From: Castellaniella defragrans
GTDB lineage: Bacteria > Pseudomonadota > Gammaproteobacteria > Burkholderiales > Burkholderiaceae_B
NCBI RefSeq assembly: GCF_014203015.1
Contig: NZ_JACHIB010000001.1
Location: 62,001-126,000 of the forward strand
Length of the DNA stretch: 64,000 nucleotides
Reading direction: 5' to 3'
A model generated the notes under the pieces. The model ran no database searches. It worked only from the letters and a program-made list of their open reading frames with translations, and was not told the DNA's origin. The position numbers and the translations under genes were made by a program. Positions 54,556 through 64,000 of this stretch are shown piece by piece; the stretch's first letter is position 1; each line of letters starts with the position of its first letter.

Positions 54556-55115
54556 TTGCCGTCTCCCTTCGCGGCATCATCCTCGATCCGCTCGGCCAGG
54601 CCTTCGATGCGGTCGGCCAGGTTTTCGGTGAGGCCGTCGTCGATGCCGATCAGCGCCCGGCGGATGTTGTTGCACACCGGGAAGATCAGCGCCACCCCGA
54701 ACACCAGCGCGGTGCCGTACAGCCAGGCGTAGGAAATGCCCAGGACCGGGTAGGTGTTGCCCAGGTTGATCACGGTCTGGCGCCAGCCGCCGACGATGAA
54801 GATCGCGCAGCCGGCCAGGATCAGGGCGCCCGTGAAGACCACCAGCGCCCGGCGCGCGCGCGGCCCGACGGCCTGCTGCAGCGTGTCGAAGCCGATGTGG
54901 ATGCGCCGCGCCGAGGCCAGCACCGCGCCCATGAAGATCAGCCAGACGAACAGCAGGCGCGACAGTTCCTCGGAAATGGCGATGCCGGAATTGAAGGCGT
55001 AGCGCAAGACGACGTTGCCGAAGACCAGGAGGCCCATGATCGCCAGGCAGGCGACGATCAGGATCTCGAAGCCGCGGATGATCAGGCGGGCGGCATCATT
55101 CATCATCGGCTTCAT
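54552..55115 (-). CDS. dctQ: TRAP transporter small permease (DctQ)
   Basis: The 187-residue four-helix protein of the DctQ family contains NVVLRYAFNSGIAISEELSRLLFVWLIFMGA. It pairs with DctM. The C-terminal tail (LTENLADRIEGLAERIED) is a charged helix beyond the usual end. The start could be the ATG at 55115 or one of two at 55106/55103; none has a strong ribosome site, because the best one belongs to a short overlapping frame upstream. It is first in the TRAP-homogentisate operon. Confidence 0.88.
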   Translation of the reverse strand: MKPMMNDAARLIIRGFEILIVACLAIMGLLVFGNVVLRYAFNSGIAISEELSRLLFVWLIFMGAVLASARRIHIGFDTLQQAVGPRARRALVVFTGALILAGCAIFIVGGWRQTVINLGNTYPVLGISYAWLYGTALVFGVALIFPVCNNIRRALIGIDDGLTENLADRIEGLAERIEDDAAKGDGK

Positions 55116-55134
55116 CCCGGTGGGAGAAAGGCAT
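55096..55134 (-). CDS. possible 12-residue leader peptide overlapping the dctQ start
   Basis: CAGGAGACACGCC, the best ribosome site in this region, precedes an ATG that encodes MPFSHRDEADDE and stops inside the dctQ start region. It is out of frame with dctQ. It could serve translational coupling. It may also be chance. Confidence 0.3.
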   Translation of the reverse strand: MPFSHRDEADDE

Positions 55135-55262
55135 GGCGTGTCTCCTGTGCGGATGCGGCCACGGCGGCGCCGGCGCATCGCTTTTGCTTGTGATGCCCTA
55201 TTAGACGCAGTTTCCAGCTATCATACAAACAGTTTTTATTCATCGATTCATAGAGAAATCCG

Positions 55263-56180
55263 ATGGAAGTGACACTGCGCCAGTTGCGCGCCTTCACGGC
55301 GCTGGCCCGCACGGGGGGCTTCACCCGGGCGGCCGAATCCCTGCACATCACCCAGTCGGCCCTGAGCGGCCTGATCAAGGAACTGGAGACCCAGCTGGGC
55401 GTGCGCCTGGTGGACCGCAACACCCGCCGCATCCAGCTGTCGGAAGTCGGGCGCGAATTCCATTCCGTCGCCACCCGCATCCTGCGCGACCTGGACGGCG
55501 CGCTGGAAAACATCGACAACCTCAAGCGCCTGCGCCGCGGCATCGTGCGCATCGCCGCCCCCCAGCTGATGGCCAGCACCCTGATTCCGGAGGTCATCGC
55601 CAGCTTCCGCCGCGAGCACCCCGACATCCAGGTCCACCTGCTCGACTGCGCCGTCGAGAACGCCATCGCCCAGGCGGTGCGCGGCGAGGTGGACGTCAGC
55701 ATCGGCCCCCACCGCGAAGGGCTGACCGACATGGCGGCCGATCCCCTGTTCGACCTGCCCTTCATGGCCGTGTTTCCGCCGGGCCACCCGCTGGAATCCC
55801 TGGAGCGCATCCGCTGGGCCGACCTGGTGCGCTATCCCCTGATCGCCCTGCAGGGCCAGTTCACGAACCGGCTGGCGCTGGACCTGTACCGGCAGGCCGA
55901 AAGCGAAATCCCCGCCATCCACCCCAGCCACGAGGTGGCCTTCATGAGCACCGCGCTCAGCATGGTGAGCGCCGGCCTGGGCGTGACGGCGGGGTTGCCC
56001 TACGCGCGGACCCTGGTGGACCTGTACGGCCTGCGCATGCGACCGCTGCAGGATCCGGTGATCCGCCGTCAGTTCTTCGTCTACAACCGCCTGCACGCCA
56101 GCCCGCCGCCGGCCACCCAGGCCTTCGTGCGGCATCTGCACGCGCACGTGGACGAACGGGACTGGGGGAATCCCGGGTAA
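55263..56180 (+). CDS. LysR-family regulator, divergent from TRAP-homogentisate operon
   Basis: The 305-residue protein has an N-terminal helix-turn-helix (RQLRAFTALARTGGFTRAAESLHITQSALSGLIKELE) and a LysR effector domain. It is divergent from dctQ across 147 bases, the usual place for a LysR activator of that operon. The intergenic DNA has the direct repeat ATTCAT-CG-ATTCAT (around 55237) just before the gene. Its effector may be an intermediate of the homogentisate pathway or the TRAP ligand. Confidence 0.92.
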   Translation: MEVTLRQLRAFTALARTGGFTRAAESLHITQSALSGLIKELETQLGVRLVDRNTRRIQLSEVGREFHSVATRILRDLDGALENIDNLKRLRRGIVRIAAPQLMASTLIPEVIASFRREHPDIQVHLLDCAVENAIAQAVRGEVDVSIGPHREGLTDMAADPLFDLPFMAVFPPGHPLESLERIRWADLVRYPLIALQGQFTNRLALDLYRQAESEIPAIHPSHEVAFMSTALSMVSAGLGVTAGLPYARTLVDLYGLRMRPLQDPVIRRQFFVYNRLHASPPPATQAFVRHLHAHVDERDWGNPG

Positions 56181-56320
56181 ACCGCGGTTTCGGCGGTGCA
56201 ACCGCCCCGCCCCGCGCCATCCCGTCCGGCACGCCCCCTATAATCGAATCCAGATCGATCGGCATGGAATCCTCCGGACGGGCTCGCCCGGAGAATCCCC
56301 AGGGCCCATGGGAAACGCCG

Positions 56321-58921
56321 ATGAAAGCCAGCTTCCGTTCCGTCAGCGCGCGCGCCTGCCTGTTCTTCCTCCTGGGATCGGCCTGCCTCGCGCCGCATCC
56401 GTCCCGGGCCACGACGCTGACGATCGGCGTCAGCGACATGGGCCCGCTGCTCTCGGCCGCGCCCAACGGGCAGCCGGACGGCGTCCTGGGCAACATCCTG
56501 TCCGAGATCGCGCGCCGGGAAGGCTGGACGCTGAAGACCGAACTCTGCGAATGGCAGGACTGCCTGCGCAGGCTGCGGGAGGGCGAGCTCGACCTGCTGC
56601 CCGCGGTGTCCCTGACCTCCGACCGCGCGGCCTTCTTCGACTTCCACCAGACGCCGGTCCTGCAGACCTGGACCCGCATCTACGTGCGCAAGGGCGAGGA
56701 CATCCACGCCATCCAGGACCTGAACGGGCTGCGGCTGGCCGCCCTGGCGGGATCGGTCGAATACGGCTACCTGGAAACCATGCTGCCCGGCCTCGGCGTC
56801 CGGCCCCGCCTGGTTCCCGTGGATTCGCTGATCCAGGGCTTCCAGCTCGCCCAGGCGGGCCGGGCCGACGCCGTCGCCTCCGATTTCTTCTACGGCAACG
56901 CCACGGCCGCGCAGTACGGCCTCGCGGCCACGCCCATCATCTTACTGCCGTCGGGCATCTATTACGCCGCGCCCAAGGGCCGCAACGCCGACGTCCTGCG
57001 GGCGATCGAGCGCCATCTGGGCGCCTGGAAGGCCGACTCCGATTCCGTCTACTACCGCATCCTGACCCGCTGGGACAATGCCAAAATGCGCCCGGCCGAC
57101 GCGGCGGCGCAGCCCGGATACGGGCCGGAGGTCCTGGCCGCCGCCGTCCTCGCCGCGCTGGCCGCCCTGGCCTACGCCGCCTACGTCCGCTGCCGGGCCC
57201 GCCGCGAAGGACGGCGCCTGCGCACGGCCGGCCACCGCCTGGCCGTCGTGCTCGACCACATCGACGACCTCATCTGCATCGAGGACGGCGACCGGCGCTG
57301 CCGCTACGCCAACCGGCCGTTCCGCGAATTCTCCGGACTGCCCGCCGCCCCGCCGGCGGCGGCGCTCGACCCCCGCCAGGCCCCCGGCCCCGTGCGCGCC
57401 GACGGCATCGCGGCCGCCGATCTCGCGGCCCTGAAACGGGGCGAAACCCTCGTCGCCCAGGAACGGCGGCCCTCCGCCCGGACGGGCCGCGTGCATACCT
57501 TCCGCTCCGTCAAGATGCCGCTGTACGATCCGGCCGGCGCGACCGACATGTACTGCACGATCCTGACCGACATCACCGCCCGCATGCGGGCCGAGGAACT
57601 GGCGCGCCACAACGCCTTCCACGATCCCCTGACCGGCCTGCCCAACCGCATCCTGCTGCTGGACCGGCTGGAACGCACGCTGCTCGACGCGCGCCTCGAA
57701 GGCGGCTGCGGCGCCGTGCTGGTCCTGGACCTGGACGGCTTCAAGAAGCTCAACGACAGCCGCAGCCACGCCATCGGCGACCAGGTGCTGAAGGAAGTGG
57801 CGCGCCGCCTGATGGAGCACACGCTGGAGCAGGACACGGTCTCGCGCATCAGCGGCGACGAATTCATGGTGCTGCTCACGCGGCTGGACGCGGACCCGGA
57901 CGCCGGCGCCCGCCAGGCGCTGAAGATCGCCGAACGGCTGCGGCGCGTCCTGGCCTCGACGCCGCTGGAGCCGGGCGAGCAGGCCTGCGTCTTCACCGCC
58001 AGCATCGGCCTGACCCTGCTGCACGCCGGCGGCGCGTCGGCCGGCGACGCCATCCGCGAGGCCGACCTGGCCATGCAGCGCGCCAAGCAGCTGGGCGGCA
58101 ACCGGACCGTCTTCTACGACCACACGCTGCAGACCGAATTCGAGCAGCGCCTGTGGATGGAAAAGGACCTGACCCTGGCCCTGAACACGTCCCAGCTCGC
58201 CATGCACATCCAGCCGCAGTACGCGCGCGACGGCCGGGTCACGGGCGCGGAACTGCTGGCGCGCTGGACGCACCCCGAGCACGGCCCGGTCTCGCCCGGC
58301 CTGTTCGTGCCCCTGGCCGAGGAAAGCAGCCTCATCAACCACCTGACCTACTGGTCGCTGGACGTGGCCTGCCGCGCCTTGCTGAACCTGCAGGACCTGG
58401 ACGAGATCTATCCGGTCTCCGTCAACATCAGCCCCAAGGTCCTGATGGACCCGGGCTTCGGCGAGGCCGTGCGCGGCCTGCTGAAACGCACCGGCGCGCC
58501 CGGCAACCGGATGATCTTCGAGATCACGGAAGGCGTCTGGATCCAGGACGTCGAGGCCACGGCGCGGCGCATGCGCGAGCTGAACCGCCTGGGCATCCGC
58601 TTTTCCATCGACGATTTCGGCACCGGCTACTCCAATCTGTCCTGCCTGATGCGGCTGCCCATCTTCGAGCTGAAGATCGACCAGAGCCTGATCCGCAACC
58701 TGCCCGACGACCCCGACAGCATCGCCATCGCCCGCCTGATCCTCGCCATGGCCGGACAGCTGGATTTCTGGGTCGTCGCCGAAGGCGTGGAAGACGAGCC
58801 CCAGGCCGCCTTCCTGGCGCAGCACGGCTGCGACGCGATGCAGGGCTACCTGCTGGCCCGCCCCATGCCGATCGACGCCTGGATCAGCATCGTGCGCCTG
58901 CGGCGCGGGCGGCTGAGATAG
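56321..58921 (+). CDS. periplasmic-sensor GGDEF-EAL cyclic-di-GMP protein
   Basis: The 866-residue membrane protein has a signal segment (about 1-30), then a periplasmic solute-binding type 3 domain to about residue 250. A membrane helix (EVLAAAVLAALAALAYAAYV) leads to a PAS-like region, a GGDEF domain and an EAL domain. The cyclase motif is altered to ISGDEF, and the phosphodiesterase signature is GAELLARW instead of EALLRW. The EAL metal-site segments DDFGTGYSN, KIDQSLI and EGVED are intact. It may make, degrade or only bind cyclic di-GMP in response to an amino-acid-like ligand. A good ribosome site is not obvious; an in-frame ATG lies at 56264. Confidence 0.9.
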   Translation: MKASFRSVSARACLFFLLGSACLAPHPSRATTLTIGVSDMGPLLSAAPNGQPDGVLGNILSEIARREGWTLKTELCEWQDCLRRLREGELDLLPAVSLTSDRAAFFDFHQTPVLQTWTRIYVRKGEDIHAIQDLNGLRLAALAGSVEYGYLETMLPGLGVRPRLVPVDSLIQGFQLAQAGRADAVASDFFYGNATAAQYGLAATPIILLPSGIYYAAPKGRNADVLRAIERHLGAWKADSDSVYYRILTRWDNAKMRPADAAAQPGYGPEVLAAAVLAALAALAYAAYVRCRARREGRRLRTAGHRLAVVLDHIDDLICIEDGDRRCRYANRPFREFSGLPAAPPAAALDPRQAPGPVRADGIAAADLAALKRGETLVAQERRPSARTGRVHTFRSVKMPLYDPAGATDMYCTILTDITARMRAEELARHNAFHDPLTGLPNRILLLDRLERTLLDARLEGGCGAVLVLDLDGFKKLNDSRSHAIGDQVLKEVARRLMEHTLEQDTVSRISGDEFMVLLTRLDADPDAGARQALKIAERLRRVLASTPLEPGEQACVFTASIGLTLLHAGGASAGDAIREADLAMQRAKQLGGNRTVFYDHTLQTEFEQRLWMEKDLTLALNTSQLAMHIQPQYARDGRVTGAELLARWTHPEHGPVSPGLFVPLAEESSLINHLTYWSLDVACRALLNLQDLDEIYPVSVNISPKVLMDPGFGEAVRGLLKRTGAPGNRMIFEITEGVWIQDVEATARRMRELNRLGIRFSIDDFGTGYSNLSCLMRLPIFELKIDQSLIRNLPDDPDSIAIARLILAMAGQLDFWVVAEGVEDEPQAAFLAQHGCDAMQGYLLARPMPIDAWISIVRLRRGRLR

Positions 58922-58933
58922 ACGGATCGCGCC

Positions 58934-60325
58934 CTACCAGGCGCCCCGCTGTTCCGGGACGTACTTCACCAGAGCCAGCGCCAGCAGCCGGATGACGGCC
59001 AGGATCGCATAGACCCACGCCAGGATCTCGCCGGGATTGCTCTGATACGCCAGGAACGCCGCCACCATCGAGATCGTGGCGATGGAACCGGTCTGCAGCG
59101 ACAAGGTGCGCAGCGCCGCCAGCATCGACGACGATTCGGGCGCCAGTTGCAGGCCGGCATTGCGCATGGCCGGATTGATGGTGCCGTTGCCCGCTCCGAC
59201 CAGGAAGGCCGAGAACGCCAGCCAGGCATAGGGCGTGCCCGCCAGCGGTGGCAGCGCCAGCCCCACCAGCCCCACGATGCTGACGGCACTGCCCACGTAG
59301 AGCGGCAGGTGATAGCCGGTGCGGCGCAGCAGCGCCACCGCCGCCAGGGAACAGATCATGGCCGCGGCCCCCTGGGCCGTGAGCAGCGTGCCGGATCCCA
59401 CGGCATCGATACCGTACTGGCTGGTGGCGTACAACGGCACCAGCGCCATGGCGCCCACCACGAAGCCGCTGAAGATCACGTTCACCAGATTCACGACGCC
59501 GAAGTGGCGGCCGTAGATCAGCCGGGGCGCGATGAAGGGGGCGGCCGTGCGGCGGATATGGCGAAGGAAGAACAGCAGCGAGAGCACCGCCACCAGCAGG
59601 AGCCCCAGGAACCCGAGCAGGCTGTCGCCGCCCTGGCGCTCGCCCAGAACGGTGGCCGCCAGCATGCCCGACAGCAGGCTCAGGCCCAGCAGCACGATCC
59701 CCGGCACGTCCATCTTGCGGCGGGTGCGGTCCTCGGACGGCGGATCGTGGGGAATGAAACGGAGGGCCAGGAAAAAAATGACCAGGCCGATGGGCACGTT
59801 CACATAGAACACGTCGCGCCAGGACGAATACGCGACGAAATACCCGCCAAAGACCGGGCCGATCATCGCGCCCACCGGGAAGATGCTGCCGAACAGGCTG
59901 ACGTAGCGGTCGCGCGCGGCGCCGAAGTGCTCCACGATGATGCCGGTGGCCGTGGGGGTGAACCCGGCGCCGCCCGCGGCCTGGATGGCCCGCAGCACGA
60001 TCAGCAGATAGATGTTGTCGGCCATGCCGCAGCCGAACGAGGCCAGCGTGAATGCCAGCGTGGAGGCCACGAAGACCTGGCGACGGCCGAACCGCTCGGC
60101 CAGCTTGCCGCTGATGGGCAGCATCAGCACGAAACCGAAGGAATAGGCCGTGATGGTCAGGCTCGCCAGGTTGATCGAGGTATGCAGCCCCTGCTGGATC
60201 GCGTGCAATGCCGTCGCCACGATGGTCGAATCGATCGACATCATGAGCAACGCCATGGCGATGATGGCGAAAACAGTCTTGCGGCGCACGGGCGCCGTGG
60301 CGGCACGAGCCACAGGGGCGGTCAT
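58934..60325 (-). CDS. DHA2-type MFS multidrug transporter
   Basis: The 463-residue protein has about 14 helices and the EmrB/QacA motifs: DSTIVATALHAIQQGL in helix 1, GKLAERFGRRQVFV in the 2-3 loop, and RAIQAAGGAGFTPTATG. It probably exports drugs or other toxic compounds. It lies 52 bases after glmS on the same strand and ends facing the GGDEF/EAL gene. No TetR-type regulator adjoins it. Confidence 0.9.
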   Translation of the reverse strand: MTAPVARAATAPVRRKTVFAIIAMALLMMSIDSTIVATALHAIQQGLHTSINLASLTITAYSFGFVLMLPISGKLAERFGRRQVFVASTLAFTLASFGCGMADNIYLLIVLRAIQAAGGAGFTPTATGIIVEHFGAARDRYVSLFGSIFPVGAMIGPVFGGYFVAYSSWRDVFYVNVPIGLVIFFLALRFIPHDPPSEDRTRRKMDVPGIVLLGLSLLSGMLAATVLGERQGGDSLLGFLGLLLVAVLSLLFFLRHIRRTAAPFIAPRLIYGRHFGVVNLVNVIFSGFVVGAMALVPLYATSQYGIDAVGSGTLLTAQGAAAMICSLAAVALLRRTGYHLPLYVGSAVSIVGLVGLALPPLAGTPYAWLAFSAFLVGAGNGTINPAMRNAGLQLAPESSSMLAALRTLSLQTGSIATISMVAAFLAYQSNPGEILAWVYAILAVIRLLALALVKYVPEQRGAW

Positions 60326-60377
60326 ATGAGCGCCGCCACGTGGCGGACGTGCGGGCGGGACACGATCATGCGGCCGC

Positions 60378-62210
<1,833 letters not shown>

Positions 62211-62340
62211 GGGGGAATGCTCCTGGTACGGAAAGACGGTTCGGGAAGGCGGCCGGAAAAAGGATCCGGAAAGACGGGGCCGGCGGAACCCGGCCCGGCT
62301 TTGCGCTATTGTGGACCGGAGTGCCTGAAATAAGGTTTCT

Positions 62341-62400
62341 ATTTGAGCATTCAAATGGAATATGATTTCATATAAGATCATCCATGAAATCGGATTTCAT
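62341..62400. promoter_or_regulatory. AT-rich region with repeated Lrp-like sites
   Basis: An inverted repeat ATTTGA-N4-TCAAAT (62341-62356) is followed by GATTTCAT (62364), its reverse complement ATGAAATC (62384) and GATTTCAT again (62393). Multiple phased AT-rich palindromes are usual for Lrp/AsnC binding. The region lies 88 bases upstream of the Lrp-type gene and between it and glmS, so autoregulation is likely and an effect on glmS possible. Confidence 0.55.
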
Positions 62401-62487
62401 GAACTACATGGAAATGAATTGAATGGATCAAGCGGGGCCTCGCGTCCTGCATCCTGCTCACAGCTGTTGCGACCCGGAAACATCTTC

Positions 62488-62961
62488 ATGCCCAAGCTCG
62501 AACTCGACGACCTGGACCGCCGCATCCTCGACATCCTGCAGCAGGACGGCGCCCTCGGCAACCAGGAACTGGCCGCGCGCGCGCACACCTCGCCGCCGAC
62601 CTGCCTGCGGCGGGTGCGCCGCCTGACCCGGGCGGGCGTCATCCAGCGGCGGGTGGCCATCCTGGATCCGGCCCTGATGGGGACGGCCCTGACGGTCCTG
62701 ATCGAAGTCACGCTGGACGCGCAGGCGGCCGCGCAGGCCGACGCCTTCGAGGCCCGGCTGCTGGCCGAGCCGGCCATCCAGCAGTGCTATCGCGTCAGCA
62801 GCGGGCCGGACTTCATGCTGGTCGCCCTGGTGGCGGACATGGCGGCCTACCAGGCCCTGGCGCTGCGCTGCCTGACGGGCGATCCGCGCGTGCGCAACGT
62901 GCGCAGCTTCTTCGCCACGCGGCGCAGCAAGTTCGACACCCGGATCCCGCTGGCCCCTTGA
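62488..62961 (+). CDS. Lrp/AsnC-family transcriptional regulator
   Basis: The 157-residue protein has the family helix-turn-helix (LDRRILDILQQDGALGNQELAARA and TCLRRVRRLTRAGVIQRR) and a RAM amino-acid-binding domain (CYRVSSGPDFMLVALVADMAAYQ). It probably responds to an amino acid. The start is the ATG opening the helix-turn-helix domain. It stands alone; the likely first target is its own promoter. Confidence 0.92.
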   Translation: MPKLELDDLDRRILDILQQDGALGNQELAARAHTSPPTCLRRVRRLTRAGVIQRRVAILDPALMGTALTVLIEVTLDAQAAAQADAFEARLLAEPAIQQCYRVSSGPDFMLVALVADMAAYQALALRCLTGDPRVRNVRSFFATRRSKFDTRIPLAP

Positions 62962-63022
62962 GGCATCCGGCTCCGTCTGCGGGCGCAGCGAACGGCGCGA
63001 GCCGGCCGGAGGCAACCCCCGA

Positions 63023-64000
<978 letters not shown>

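Overview
The window reads as about 64 kb of chromosome from a high-GC betaproteobacterium. The best guess is the Bordetella/Achromobacter-like side of the Burkholderiales (Alcaligenaceae). This is inferred from very GC-rich third codon positions, the NAD-dependent fds-type formate dehydrogenase operon, many LysR/IclR regulators with TRAP and Liv-type uptake systems, and the PaaN-type (rather than PaaZ) phenylacetate pathway. I saw no rRNA, tRNA, CRISPR array, insertion sequence or prophage. The last gene runs off the right edge.

Layout. 0-3.9 kb: a TerB-like protein, an exported copper-binding cupredoxin, an auxin-efflux-type carrier and a ModE/PBP-type regulator. 4.1-12 kb: the formate dehydrogenase operon fdsG-fdsB-fdsA-fdhD-fdsD, tightly coupled to an oxalate/formate-type MFS transporter and its 41-residue partner. 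12-29 kb: mostly housekeeping and single genes: CorA, an exported nucleosidase, RmuC, LysR, PanB, an aldo/keto reductase, an MFS pump, aconitase AcnA, an FmdE-like protein, a diguanylate cyclase, an NCS2 nucleobase permease, a PAP2 phosphatase and cytochrome b561.

29-56 kb is a catabolic island for aromatic acids. On the minus strand, paaN-paaG-paaH-paaI-paaK-paaJ plus a periplasmic binding protein form one operon for phenylacetyl-CoA-type degradation. Downstream lie livH-livM-livG, a LivF-type ATPase fused to a hemerythrin domain, and a flavin monooxygenase with a 74-residue partner. Divergent from paaN, on the plus strand, are a diiron monooxygenase-like protein, a ferredoxin-type reductase and a PaaX-family repressor. 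The usual multicomponent epoxidase paaABCDE is not in the window. Next come an IclR regulator and a divergent short homogentisate-dioxygenase-like gene, facing a TRAP-transporter/fahA/maiA/hmgA operon that carries the complete homogentisate pathway, with a divergent LysR gene at its head.

56-64 kb: a periplasmic-sensor GGDEF/EAL protein, an MFS pump, GlmS, an Lrp-type regulator and the start-truncated HD-GYP response regulator.

The genes suggest a bacterium that imports aryl-acetic acids by ABC and TRAP systems. It would activate some to CoA thioesters (PaaK) for beta-oxidation-like breakdown and send hydroxylated ones through homogentisate to fumarate and acetoacetate, while oxidising formate for NADH. 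The least conventional parts are the two-gene diiron oxygenase under a PaaX-type regulator, the hemerythrin-LivF fusion, and two homogentisate-dioxygenase-type genes facing each other.
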